64,000 bases of DNA from Propionibacteriaceae bacterium (GCA_031261485.1 JAISJO010000019.1:1-64000), one strand, 5' to 3'; shown: positions 16,844-25,230, counted from the stretch's first letter. The notes: a model not told the origin generated them from the letters alone. Made by a program: numbers and translations.

Positions 16844-18079
16844 TCAAACCCGTGTCTGACCTTCGCCGGTGATAACATACTTCGTGGCCGTCATCTCTTT
16901 GAGTCCCATGGGGCCTCTGGCGTGGAGTTTCTGTGTGGAGATACCAATCTCTGCCCCGAAGCCGAACTGTCCCCCATCCACGAAACGGCTGGACGCATTG
17001 ACGAGGACGCACGCGGCATCCACTTCCGCGACGAACAACCGTTGGTGTGCGAGATCGTTCGTGAGGATGGTCTCCGAATGGCCTGACGTGTGCTCCCGGA
17101 TGAAACTAATCGCCTCTTCGACACCTGCGACAATGCCCACACGCAAGTCCAGGGACAGGAACTCGGCGTCCCATTGATCGGCCTTGTCAATCCGGGGATC
17201 GAGCGCCATGGCAGCCTCGTCGCCATGGACTTTCACCCCGGCGGCAACCAGGGCGTCCACAATCTCGGGCACGTATTTCGCCGCAATGTCCTCGTGGACC
17301 AGCAGGGTCTCCAAGGCATTACACACCGATGGGCGCTGGACCTTGGCATTGAGAACGATAGCGGTGGCCTTCTCCAAGTCAGCCGAAGAATCCACAAAGA
17401 TATGGCAGTTGCCTGTTCCTGTTTCGATGACGGGGACCTGCGAACCGGTGACCACGGCGGCGATCAGGGAAGCGCCACCCCTGGGGATGAGAAGGTCCAC
17501 GAGCCCGCGTGCCTTCATCATGTCGCCGGTGACCTCATGCCCGCCCTCGACCAAGTTCACGGCGTTCGGGTCGATACCTGCGTTGACAAGCCCTTCCTTC
17601 AGAGCCGCGACGACTGCCCGGTTGGAGTGGATGGCGGTGGACGACCCCCGCAATAGAACGGCATTTCCCGCTTTGAGGCAGATACCTGCTGCATCGGCGG
17701 TGACGTTGGGGCGAGCTTCATAGATGATGCCGATGACCCCCATCGGTACCCTCACTTGGTCGATATGGAGACCATTGGCCAGGTCCCAGCCAGCCACGGT
17801 CTCTCCCACCGGGTCGGGCAGGGCAACGAGGTCGAGCAGCCCTTCCACCATCGCGTCCACACGAGACACGGTCAACGACAGGCGGTCGATGAGGGAGACA
17901 TCCATACCGGCGTCTTGTCCAGTCTCCACATCAAGAGCATTCGCGGCAAGGATGTTGGACATGTGGGCGGCGAGCGAATCGGCCATGGATTGCAAACTGG
18001 CGTCCTTTGCCCCTCTTGTCAGAGTCGCAAGAGTGATGGCCGCTTGTCTTGCGGAGTGAGCCTGGTCAATGAATGTCAT
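16844..18079 (-). CDS. proA: Glutamate-5-semialdehyde dehydrogenase (gamma-glutamyl phosphate reductase)
   Basis: ProA reduces gamma-glutamyl phosphate to glutamate semialdehyde with NADPH, the second step of proline synthesis. The 411 residues are normal length. Seen in the sequence: MGVIGIIYEARPNVTADAAG, AVLLRGSSTAIHSN, and the catalytic-cysteine region AKVQRPSVCNALETLLV. The C-terminus MGLKEMTATKYVITGEGQT-RV is complete. It follows proB by 9 bases. Its last 60 bases are repeated at 10576-10635, so the gene end has served as an insertion point while remaining functional. Confidence 0.97.
   Translation of the reverse strand: MTFIDQAHSARQAAITLATLTRGAKDASLQSMADSLAAHMSNILAANALDVETGQDAGMDVSLIDRLSLTVSRVDAMVEGLLDLVALPDPVGETVAGWDLANGLHIDQVRVPMGVIGIIYEARPNVTADAAGICLKAGNAVLLRGSSTAIHSNRAVVAALKEGLVNAGIDPNAVNLVEGGHEVTGDMMKARGLVDLLIPRGGASLIAAVVTGSQVPVIETGTGNCHIFVDSSADLEKATAIVLNAKVQRPSVCNALETLLVHEDIAAKYVPEIVDALVAAGVKVHGDEAAMALDPRIDKADQWDAEFLSLDLRVGIVAGVEEAISFIREHTSGHSETILTNDLAHQRLFVAEVDAACVLVNASSRFVDGGQFGFGAEIGISTQKLHARGPMGLKEMTATKYVITGEGQTRV
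16852..16911 (-). repeat. Native proA 3' end, repeat copy C
   Basis: This is the in-gene copy of the repeat found at 10576-10635 and partly at 14595-14614. The direct-repeat arrangement with 6.2 kb between copies A and C resembles the attachment sites of an element that integrates into the 3' end of proA. Confidence 0.75.
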
Positions 18080-18088
18080 GACACAAGG

Positions 18089-19225
18089 TTACTCGGACTT
18101 TCTCAGACTCCTTGTCATCAGGACAAGATCGTCTCTGTGGATGATCTCGCGCCCGAACCTGGTGCCCAAGGCGTGGCTGAGCTCCGACGATGTACGCCCC
18201 AACATGGCAGGGAGTTCCTCGCAGGAGTACGCCACCAGTCCACGCGCGATGATGGTCCCATCTGGCCCGACCACTTCGACTGGGTCCTGAGCCTTGAAAT
18301 CGCCTTCAACTCGACGTATCCCCGCTGCCAGAAGCGAGGCCGATGTCTTGGTCAGGGCCCGTGCCGCACCAGCGTCCACATGGAGTCTTCCGGTAGTGAA
18401 GCTCGCGTCCGCCAACCATCCGTGTCTGCGAGACAGCCTCGGGGCGCTGGGCGCGAAAACAGTGCCCACTGCGGCTGACAAGGCACTTCCCACCTGATCC
18501 CATCGAGCCAGAAGGACGGGAATACCGGCGGAAGTGGCGATACGGGCGGCCTCAATCTTGGACGCCATGCCGCCAGTGCCCACCCCCGAGGCGCCTGGCG
18601 AATCCACATCCGCGGTGAGGGTAGACAAATCAGGAACGTGCGAAATGAGCTCCGCGTCTGGGTCGGCTGGGTTGGTGGTGTAGAGCCCGTCCACATCGGA
18701 CAGAAGGATGAGCGCATCGGCCCGCACCAACTCGGCGACAAGAGCCGCCAACCGGTCGTTGTCCCCGAAGCGAATTTCCCGAGTGGCGACCGTGTCGTTC
18801 TCGTTGACGATGGGGATGACGTTCAGCCTCGTCAGAGCGCCAAACGTTTGCAAAGCGTTGGCATAGCGCTTCTTGCGAGCCAGGTCGCCTACAGAGAGCA
18901 GGACTTGTGCGACGACCACGTGCCGGGCCGCAAAAGCGGTGGCGTACGCGCTGAGCAACACCCCTTGGCCCACGGCGGCGGCGGCCTGCTGCTGGGCGAG
19001 GTCGGACGGACGATGCGTGAGTCCCAAAGGCACAAGGCCAGCCGCGATGGCCCCCGAACTGACCAGGACGACCTCCGACGACTGCTGGCGAGTGGCGAGC
19101 GCATCCACCAAGTGATCCACCGCCTCCTGGTTCAGCCCGCCCTGGGCCGAAGCCAGCGACGAAGACCCCACTTTGACCACGATTCTGCGGGCGTGCGCGA
19201 TACCTTCTCGAAGTTGAGACTCCAT
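18089..19225 (-). CDS. proB: Glutamate 5-kinase
   Basis: ProB phosphorylates glutamate with ATP in the first step of proline synthesis and is normally feedback-inhibited by proline. The amino-acid-kinase domain (about residues 12-245) shows RIVVKVGSSSLA, LVSSGAIAAG, PIVNENDTVAT and VGTGGMASKIEAA. The C-terminal 90 residues are a PUA domain (GRLHVDAGAARAL, RRVEGDFKAQDPVEVVGPDG). Length (378) fits the PUA-containing form. It is the first gene of proB-proA. The ATG lies close after GGAGG on the minus strand. Confidence 0.97.
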   Translation of the reverse strand: MESQLREGIAHARRIVVKVGSSSLASAQGGLNQEAVDHLVDALATRQQSSEVVLVSSGAIAAGLVPLGLTHRPSDLAQQQAAAAVGQGVLLSAYATAFAARHVVVAQVLLSVGDLARKKRYANALQTFGALTRLNVIPIVNENDTVATREIRFGDNDRLAALVAELVRADALILLSDVDGLYTTNPADPDAELISHVPDLSTLTADVDSPGASGVGTGGMASKIEAARIATSAGIPVLLARWDQVGSALSAAVGTVFAPSAPRLSRRHGWLADASFTTGRLHVDAGAARALTKTSASLLAAGIRRVEGDFKAQDPVEVVGPDGTIIARGLVAYSCEELPAMLGRTSSELSHALGTRFGREIIHRDDLVLMTRSLRKSE

Positions 19226-19275
19226 GAAACCTCCTGAAATGAGCCTAGTCCATGAGGGTTGCTTTCACCCAAGGG

Positions 19276-19380
19276 GTCGGCAGTCCGACCGACGGCAGTG
19301 CCAGAATGGACGGTCTTGGAAGGGGTCGACTTCTGCGCGTCCATGCTGTCGGCACTCCGACCGGAGGTACAAGAATGGAC
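19276..19380 (+). repeat. Two imperfect direct repeats upstream of azlC
   Basis: GTCGGCAGTCCGACCG (19276) and GTCGGCACTCCGACCG (19348) each start a unit of about 35 bases ending AGAATGGAC. Each start can fold into a small hairpin (GTCGG/CCGAC). They lie between proB and the AzlC promoter. Purpose unknown. Confidence 0.6.
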
Positions 19381-19408
19381 CGCGAAGGCTCCAGACTGGC
19401 TGCTCCCC

Positions 19409-19414
19409 TACACT
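19409..19414 (+). promoter_or_regulatory. -10 box of a leaderless azlC transcript
   Basis: TACACT ends 6 bases before the GTG start, which puts the predicted transcription start on the first base of the start codon. No Shine-Dalgarno precedes the gene. Confidence 0.6.
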
Positions 19415-19420
19415 TGTCCG

Positions 19421-20125
19421 GTGACCTCCTCCCCCGCACGTTCCGCCGCGATTCGCCAGGCGCTGTCCGTGTCGGTGGCAACGGGGCTGTACGGGATTTC
19501 GTTCGGAGCGCTTTCAGTCACCGCAGGGCTCAGCGTGCTCCAAACCCAAGTCCTGTCATTGCTCATGTTCACCGGAGGGTCACAGTTCGCCTTCATCGGC
19601 GTCATCGGCGCAGGTGGCGGGGCGGCCTCCGCTATCGCCACGTCGGGACTGCTGGGCGTGCGCAATGGGTTGTACGGCATCCAACTCGGCCCTCTGCTCG
19701 CCTACCGAGGATGGAAGAAGGTGGTGGCCGCCCATGTCACCATTGACGAGTCAACCGCCGTCGCCACCGCTCAGAAGGACCACGATGTGCAGCGCGCAGG
19801 ATTTTGGTGGGCTGGCTTGGGAGTGTTCGTCTGCTGGAACGCTCTGACCTTCGTGGGAGCCCTGGCCGGAAACGCGCTGGGCGATCCCAAAGCGTGGGGG
19901 CTGGATGCAGCAGCAGCGGCAGCCTTTCTTGGCCTGCTCTGGCCTAGGCTCGCCTCTCGGTCTGCGCAGGCGTGCGCCGCGTTTGCCCTTGTCATCGCTT
20001 GTGCATTGGTCCCCTTCACCCCTGCGGGCGTGCCAATTCTGTGCGCTGCGGTGGCCGCCATCGTCGTCGGCATGTGGGAAAGTCGCCGAGGCCCCGATGC
20101 CAATACTCCCGTGGAGGCGACATGA
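19421..20125 (+). CDS. azlC: AzlC-family branched-chain amino acid exporter, large subunit
   Basis: This 234-residue membrane protein is the AzlC/YgaZ component of a two-part exporter, known in the family to export branched-chain amino acids. Family motifs include GLYGISFGALSVTAGLS, LLMFTGGSQFAFIGV and HVTIDESTAVA. Seven or so helices are evident. I chose the GTG start (VTSSPARSAAIRQ) because a leaderless -10 box fits it; a frame open 54 codons further upstream crosses the repeats. Its ATGA overlap with the next gene couples it to AzlD. Confidence 0.92.
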   Translation: MTSSPARSAAIRQALSVSVATGLYGISFGALSVTAGLSVLQTQVLSLLMFTGGSQFAFIGVIGAGGGAASAIATSGLLGVRNGLYGIQLGPLLAYRGWKKVVAAHVTIDESTAVATAQKDHDVQRAGFWWAGLGVFVCWNALTFVGALAGNALGDPKAWGLDAAAAAAFLGLLWPRLASRSAQACAAFALVIACALVPFTPAGVPILCAAVAAIVVGMWESRRGPDANTPVEAT

Positions 20126-20442
20126 GTGACACCGTCCTGTGGCTGACCATCGCGGGTGCGGTGGCAGTCATTCTTGGCACCAAGTTGCTCGGCGCGTACC
20201 TGCCCGAACGCTGGTTCACGTCCGACCGAATCGCCCCCATCGTCTCGCTGGTCACTGTCGCCTTACTGACCGGCCTTGTCGCGGTACAGACTTTCGAGGC
20301 GGGAGGCAGACTCGTCATCGACGCCCGAGCCGCCGCCCTAGCCGTCGCCGCAATCGCTCTCTGGCGCAAAGCCCCTTTCCTCCTCGTCGTCATCTTGGCC
20401 GCCGCGACCGCTGCAGGATTGCGGTACTTCGGACTAGGTTGA
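20122..20442 (+). CDS. azlD: AzlD-family exporter, small subunit
   Basis: This 106-residue membrane protein has three or four helices and the AzlD-type conserved start (LWLTIAGAVAVILGTKLLGAYLP is the first helix region) and end (LRYFGLG). It follows azlC with a 4-base overlap and would form the exporter with it. A longer frame upstream is only the shadow of azlC. Confidence 0.88.
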   Translation: MSDTVLWLTIAGAVAVILGTKLLGAYLPERWFTSDRIAPIVSLVTVALLTGLVAVQTFEAGGRLVIDARAAALAVAAIALWRKAPFLLVVILAAATAAGLRYFGLG

Positions 20443-20477
20443 CTTCCTCTGCTCTCTAGATGATAATGATTCTCATG
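20439..20477 (+). promoter_or_regulatory. znu promoter with overlapping Zur box
   Basis: TTGACT (20439-20444), a 17-base spacer and GATAAT (20462-20467) make a near-consensus promoter. The predicted start falls on the ATG at 20475. TGATAATGATTCTCA (20461-20475) is a near-perfect inverted repeat of the Fur/Zur type and covers the -10 box and start site. A zinc-loaded Zur, encoded at the end of the same operon, would block polymerase here. Confidence 0.8.
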
Positions 20478-21416
20478 AACAAACGAGTCGCAGGCCGAAA
20501 AATGAGGAATCGAGCAGTGGCATGTGCCGTGGGGGTGGCTCTCGCGCTGGCCGGATGCGGGAACATTGAGCCTGATGATGGACGAGTACACGTCGTCGTG
20601 GGGCTGTACCCCTTGGCCTTTCTGGTCGAACGTATTGGCGGCGACTTGGTCGATGTGGAGAACCTCACTAAACCGGGAGCCGAACCTCACGACCTGGAGT
20701 TGACCGCTCAACAGGTCGGGCACATCGCCAAGGCACACCTAGCCGTGTACGAGGCGACTCTTCAGCCTGCGGTTGACGCGGCAATCGCTGAGGCAAAACC
20801 TGCTCACGCCCTCGATGTCACCACCATCGTCCCTCTCCAACCCCTGGCCACAGATTCCGACGACGAGCATGCCGATGAAGAGGCCGACACACACGGTCTG
20901 GACCCGCACATCTGGCTGAGCCCCTTGCACATGGTGGAAATTGCCGTTGCCATCACTGACCAATTGGTCGCCATCGACCCAGAGCACGAGCACACGTACG
21001 TGGCCAATCGCATGATCCTGGTGGGCGATCTGACGAACCTAGACGGCTCCTACTTCTCAGAGCTGCGACAATGCGAGCGCACCGACTTCATCACCACTCA
21101 TGCCGCCTTCGGATACTTGGCTCAGCGGTACGGCCTCACGCAGGTCCCCATCGCGGGCTTGTCCCCTGACGCCGAACCCAGTCCCGACCGAGTGGCCGAG
21201 ATTCACAAGATCGCACAAGACACGGGCATTACCACTATCTTCTTCGAGACTCTCGCCTCCCCGGCCCTGGCCGCCACCATCGCCGAGGACCTGGGATTGC
21301 GCACTGACGTTCTCGACCCACTCGAAGGCATCACCGACGACTCGCGCGGAACCGATTACCTGTCGGTCATGTACGCCAACCTGCAAGCTCTGAAGGAGGC
21401 CAACGGATGTCAGTAA
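20475..21416 (+). CDS. znuA: Zinc ABC transporter, substrate-binding lipoprotein
   Basis: This 313-residue cluster A-I solute-binding protein captures zinc outside the membrane. The signal peptide ends in a lipobox (LALAGC, Cys28). Metal-binding histidines sit in GAEPHDLELT, in DPHIWLSP and in TTHAAFGYLAQ, and an acidic His-containing loop (DDEHADEEADTH) precedes the second. The start was placed on the ATG that coincides with the predicted transcription start; ATGs at 20460 and 20466 lie inside the promoter. It leads znuA-znuC-znuB-zur. Confidence 0.93.
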   Translation: MNKRVAGRKMRNRAVACAVGVALALAGCGNIEPDDGRVHVVVGLYPLAFLVERIGGDLVDVENLTKPGAEPHDLELTAQQVGHIAKAHLAVYEATLQPAVDAAIAEAKPAHALDVTTIVPLQPLATDSDDEHADEEADTHGLDPHIWLSPLHMVEIAVAITDQLVAIDPEHEHTYVANRMILVGDLTNLDGSYFSELRQCERTDFITTHAAFGYLAQRYGLTQVPIAGLSPDAEPSPDRVAEIHKIAQDTGITTIFFETLASPALAATIAEDLGLRTDVLDPLEGITDDSRGTDYLSVMYANLQALKEANGCQ

Positions 21417-22177
21417 ACCCGACTGACCCATCCCGCAATTCCGCCATCGTAGTCAACAATCTTGCCGTTTGGCTAGGAAATACGCAGATTCTCCGCGATA
21501 TTTCCTTCGATGTCGCACCAGGGGAGACTGTGGCTCTTCTCGGCGGTAACGGGTCGGGCAAGACGACCCTCCTGCGAGCCATCCTCGGGCTGATTCCTCA
21601 TCGCGACGGCATTATTGAACTCCTGGGTACACCCCTGGAACAGTTCAATTCGTGGGACCAGATTGGGTATGTCCCCCAGCGAGCTTCCGTCTCCCTGCAC
21701 TCGACCACCGTTGCCGAAGTGGTCGGTTCTGGAACCCTCGCCAAACGCGCCGTCGGCTGGATGAGGGCCGCCGACAGGAAGCACGTCGCCGAAGCGCTGA
21801 ACGCTGTGGGTCTGGCTGACCTTGCACGCGAACCCTACCTCCACCTCAGTGGTGGCCAACAGCAACGAGTCCTGATCGCTCGCGGCATCGTCAATCGCCC
21901 ACGGTTGGTCCTCATGGACGAGCCGTTCGCGGGAGTCGACCTGGACAACCAAGCCCACATCGCCGCGACCCTCAACGCCCTGGAAGCCACTGTTTTGGTG
22001 GTTCTTCACGAGACCGATTCGTTGGCCGACGCCATCGACCGCACCATCGTCCTGCGCGATGGACGCATGGTGTACAACGGCACCCCCGAAATCGCCCACA
22101 GCGAAGGCACACATGAGGTCGCCGCCCCTGAGCGCACCCACCTCCTGACCGGAATGGAGCCAGCATGGACCTCCTGA
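21407..22177 (+). CDS. znuC: Zinc ABC transporter, ATP-binding protein
   Basis: This 256-residue ABC ATPase powers zinc uptake. Walker A is GGNGSGKTT at about residues 46-54, the signature is LSGGQQQRVLIARG, and Walker B is LVLMDEPFAGVD followed by the H-loop VLHETD. It starts 10 bases inside znuA and overlaps znuB by 13 bases. Family membership (metal ABC, COG1121) and its position between the binding protein and permease agree. Confidence 0.95.
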   Translation: MSVNPTDPSRNSAIVVNNLAVWLGNTQILRDISFDVAPGETVALLGGNGSGKTTLLRAILGLIPHRDGIIELLGTPLEQFNSWDQIGYVPQRASVSLHSTTVAEVVGSGTLAKRAVGWMRAADRKHVAEALNAVGLADLAREPYLHLSGGQQQRVLIARGIVNRPRLVLMDEPFAGVDLDNQAHIAATLNALEATVLVVLHETDSLADAIDRTIVLRDGRMVYNGTPEIAHSEGTHEVAAPERTHLLTGMEPAWTS

Positions 22178-23238
22178 CACTCGCCTTCGTCCAACGCGCC
22201 CTCATCGCCGCCGCTCTCGTCGGGATGTCCTCACCGGCCATAGGGACGTACATCGTGCAGCGCAAACTGTCCCTCCTCGGTGACGGACTCGGCCACGTCG
22301 CCATCGCCGGCGTGGGACTCGCTCTCATGACAGGGTCCGCTCCCCTGCCGTGGGCCGTGGGTATCTGCGTGGCAGGCGCGGTCCTCATCGAAACGCTGCG
22401 CCAAAAGGGGCGGGCAACGGGAGACATCGGATTGGCCGTCCTGTTCTATGGCGGTCTCGCGGCGGGCGTGCTCATGGCCTCCGTCGCGGGCCTGGGGGCG
22501 GGAGGACTGTCCACTTACCTCTTCGGTTCGCTGAACACGGTCTCCGCCAGCGACTTGTGGGTCGTCGCAGGGCTGGCGGTTCTGATTCTCCTTGTCAGCC
22601 TGGGTTTGTCACCGCAATTGTTCGCTGTGTGTGCGGATGAGGCCTTCGCCAAAGCTTTGGGACTGCCTGTGCGCGTGTACAACTACGTCATCGTCGTCCT
22701 AGCTGCCGTCACGGTCACCATGGCCATGCGCACTGTCGGCCTCCTCCTGGTCTCCGCCCTCATGGTCATCCCCGTTGCCGCCGCGCAGAACCTGTTCACT
22801 GGATTCTGGAAAGGCATGTGGGGGGCAATGGGCATCGGACTTGTTGCTTCTGTCGGCGGGTACATGGCCAGCATCTATGCCGACCTGGCACCAGGAGCAA
22901 TGATCGTCTTGGTCACCATCGGCTTCTTCGTCTTGTCGTGGCCTGTGGCAACTCTGCTCCACAAGCGCCGCCCCCTCGCCCACGCTGAGTCAGCGGTATC
23001 AGACCATAGCCACTCGCATACTGCCGACGACCCACAAATCCCCACAATCGACCCCCAAAGTCCCACCTCGCAGGGATCAGACTCCACTGGGGCCACACCG
23101 CCATCCACAGATCCCCACCACGACCACATCCACGGCCCCCACTGTGGGCACACGCCCGTCCCCCACGGCGACCACGTGGATTACGCGCACGATGGGCATC
23201 TCCACTCTCCCCACGGAGGCCACTATGACGAGCACTGA
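22165..23238 (+). CDS. znuB: Zinc ABC transporter, permease with histidine-rich C-terminal tail
   Basis: The first 270 residues are a standard ABC-3 permease: about eight helices with MSSPAIGTYIVQRKLSLLGDG, the family motif LLVSALMVIPVAAAQ, and the ISP1 pattern. The last 85 residues form a hydrophilic tail with about 20 histidines (clusters HSHSH, HHDHIHGPHCGH, HGDHVDYAHDGH, HSPHGGHYDEH), predicted to face the cytoplasm. Such tails on a permease are unusual and may buffer zinc or sense its level. The gene overlaps zur by 14 bases. Confidence 0.94.
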   Translation: MDLLTLAFVQRALIAAALVGMSSPAIGTYIVQRKLSLLGDGLGHVAIAGVGLALMTGSAPLPWAVGICVAGAVLIETLRQKGRATGDIGLAVLFYGGLAAGVLMASVAGLGAGGLSTYLFGSLNTVSASDLWVVAGLAVLILLVSLGLSPQLFAVCADEAFAKALGLPVRVYNYVIVVLAAVTVTMAMRTVGLLLVSALMVIPVAAAQNLFTGFWKGMWGAMGIGLVASVGGYMASIYADLAPGAMIVLVTIGFFVLSWPVATLLHKRRPLAHAESAVSDHSHSHTADDPQIPTIDPQSPTSQGSDSTGATPPSTDPHHDHIHGPHCGHTPVPHGDHVDYAHDGHLHSPHGGHYDEH

Positions 23239-23656
23239 CTTGGCCCAGCCCGCCCAAAGCGCACCCCCAAGTGAGCGCCGTACCCGCCAACGCCAGGCGA
23301 TTTCCGACTACCTGGCCACCATCCCCGCCTTCCTCACAGCCCAACAAATCCATGACCATCTGCGAAGCGCGGGTGTGGACGTGAGCCTGCCCACGGTGTA
23401 CAGGACGCTGGCCCACATGGCCGAGTCAGGCGAGGTCGACATCCTGACCCACGAAGGACAATCCTCCTATCGCCGGTGCTCGACCACGCATCATCACCAT
23501 CTGACCTGCCGCGTGTGCGGTCGGGCGGTTGAGATCGCGGACGCACCCATCGACGAGTGGATTGCCGCACTCGGCCGAGAACACGAGTACACGGACATTA
23601 CCCATGTCACGGAATTGTCCGGGATATGCTCGCGCTGCGCGAATCCTCAGGAATGA
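23225..23656 (+). CDS. zur: Fur-family zinc uptake regulator
   Basis: This 143-residue repressor has the Fur winged helix (TRQRQAISDYLATIPAFLTA, LPTVYRTLAHMAESG) and a metal-binding dimer domain. The His cluster HHHHLTC and the two CxxC motifs (CRVC, CSRC) provide regulatory and structural zinc ligands. It starts inside the end of znuB after CGGAGG. Its place in the znu operon and the Zur box upstream of znuA argue for Zur rather than iron Fur; it would shut off its own operon in zinc-replete cells. Confidence 0.92.
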   Translation: MTSTDLAQPAQSAPPSERRTRQRQAISDYLATIPAFLTAQQIHDHLRSAGVDVSLPTVYRTLAHMAESGEVDILTHEGQSSYRRCSTTHHHHLTCRVCGRAVEIADAPIDEWIAALGREHEYTDITHVTELSGICSRCANPQE

Positions 23657-23731
23657 ACCACGGTTCTTGCCTGGGCTCGGCAGTCCTGACACGCGCAATT
23701 TGTGTAAAGGACCTGCGTCCGCGCGAACCCT

Positions 23732-23752
23732 GGGGAACCACTGACTAATCAG
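23732..23752 (+). repeat. Dispersed AACCACTGA repeat, left copy
   Basis: GGGGAACCACTGACTAATCAG lies downstream of zur. An inverted copy is at 25214-25230 and similar termini bound the 124-bp element at 55624-55747. It may be the end of a miniature element. Confidence 0.6.
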
Positions 23753-23765
23753 CACTTCCCTCGTC

Positions 23766-24560
23766 CTACACAGCCCCCAAGTTGGCTTGTGCGCGCCAGC
23801 GACCGTCAACTTCGCTGACCCTCAGAGGCAGGTCGAACGTGCGACTGAGCACAGCGTCCGTCATGACCTCGCGCAGAGGTCCGGCAGCAACGACGCGACC
23901 CTGCTTGAGGAAGAGAGCATGAGTCACTCCGACAGGTATCTCCTCGACGTGATGGGTCACCATGATTGAGCAGGGCGATTTCGGGTCAAGGGCGATTTGC
24001 GTCAGCGTTACCAACAATAACTCACGCCCAGCCAAGTCCAATCCAGCGGTCGGCTCGTCCAGAACCAAGATTTCCGGGTCAGTCATGAGAGCACGCGCAA
24101 TCTGCACGCGCTGCCTCTCCCCTTCCGATAGGGTCCCGTAGGTCCGCTCAGCCAAGTGGTCGACACGCAATTGCGCCATGAGTTTCTCTGCACGAATGAA
24201 ATCAATCGGGGTGTAGTCCTCGTTCCATCGTCCGAATATCGCATATGACGCCGACATAATCACGTTGCGAACATGCTCATTGTCTGGTATCTGTGTTTCC
24301 AGGATGGCTGAGGCTACCCCGATCCGTGGTCGCAACTCGAAAACATCGACTCGCCCCATGGTCTCGTCTAGGAGCTGAACCTGCCCCGAGGTGGGGAATA
24401 TGCGCGCCGAGATGAGTTGAACCAAAGTGGTCTTGCCCGCCCCATTAGGCCCGATGATGACCCAACGGTCGGATTCGTCCACGCTCCAGGAGACATGGTC
24501 GAGAAGATGTGAACGGCCCCGCCGCACTGTCACATCCGACACCTCGATGACCTGGCCCAT
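23766..24560 (-). CDS. ABC transporter ATP-binding protein
   Basis: This 264-residue single ABC ATPase has Walker A (IIGPNGAGKTTL, about residues 34-45), signature LSEGERQRVQIARAL, Walker B ILVLDEPTAGLDL and H-loop MVTHHVEEI. The phrase HHVEEIPVGVTHALFLKQGRV resembles YlmA/ModF-type ATPases that are often found without a permease gene. No permease or binding protein is adjacent, so its partner or soluble role is unknown. It lies between inverted copies of a dispersed repeat. Confidence 0.9.
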   Translation of the reverse strand: MGQVIEVSDVTVRRGRSHLLDHVSWSVDESDRWVIIGPNGAGKTTLVQLISARIFPTSGQVQLLDETMGRVDVFELRPRIGVASAILETQIPDNEHVRNVIMSASYAIFGRWNEDYTPIDFIRAEKLMAQLRVDHLAERTYGTLSEGERQRVQIARALMTDPEILVLDEPTAGLDLAGRELLLVTLTQIALDPKSPCSIMVTHHVEEIPVGVTHALFLKQGRVVAAGPLREVMTDAVLSRTFDLPLRVSEVDGRWRAQANLGAV

Positions 24561-24652
24561 GGCACTAACCTACCTTGGCATCATGGAGGGGACAAGCAGT
24601 GACACGGCAATCACCAGGGGACGAGCGGATGCATGGCGCGGCGAAGGCTGTG

Positions 24653-25120
24653 CTACGCGAGTTGGGAGTGGATGGCATTGGCCAGAACCGACAATTCTTC
24701 CGGGGTCTGGCGACCGCCCGCGACCGTGGTCATCACTCCGTCCGTCAAGACAGTGATGCATGCCGCTTGCTCGACCCTGGGAGTCTGATTCGAGTCGCCC
24801 CTCCAGAGGATTCCGCAGCGGCTCATCCCGTACCACACTTGATCGGTCAAGTAGGTTGTCCCAAAATCTCCAGTCGCGTCGAACGAGACCACAGCCAGGT
24901 TGAGTGGATCCGTATCCGCTGCATATGTTGCAGTAATGTCGGTTGCTCTTGGCGCTGACCCGAGGGCGGTGTACGCCGAGACCTTGGCTGGCAAGGTTGA
25001 CCCCGCGATGGAATGAGAGGGGGCCTGCGGCGGAACAGTCGGGTCGGGACCAGGGTCGCCGCCACATCCTGCAAGAACAAGGACGAATGCAGCACCCAAT
25101 CCAGCCAGAATCTTTCTCAT
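24653..25120 (-). CDS. Small lipoprotein of unknown function
   Basis: This 155-residue protein has a lipoprotein signal (MRKILAGLGAAFVLVLAGC, Cys19), a Pro-rich linker (GDPGPDPTVPPQAP) and an extracellular domain of about 110 residues with two cysteines (SRCGILW and EQAACITVL) that could form a disulphide. The start follows GAGGAGG. No known family recognised. It is upstream of, and on the same strand as, the ABC ATPase, separated by about 90 bases. Confidence 0.82.
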   Translation of the reverse strand: MRKILAGLGAAFVLVLAGCGGDPGPDPTVPPQAPSHSIAGSTLPAKVSAYTALGSAPRATDITATYAADTDPLNLAVVSFDATGDFGTTYLTDQVWYGMSRCGILWRGDSNQTPRVEQAACITVLTDGVMTTVAGGRQTPEELSVLANAIHSQLA

Positions 25121-25213
25121 GTCCCGCCTCCTCGTTCTCGGGCTCACGGCCCGTACATTCCAGTATGTCGGTCAGCAGTGATTTCGAGGCTCCGAAACTC
25201 CGAGAAGGGGAGC

Positions 25214-25230
25214 ATTAGTCAGTGGTTCCC
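25214..25230 (-). repeat. Dispersed AACCACTGA repeat, inverted copy
   Basis: ATTAGTCAGTGGTTCCC is the inverted counterpart of the copy at 23732 and abuts the stop codon of the ABC-F gene. Confidence 0.6.
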
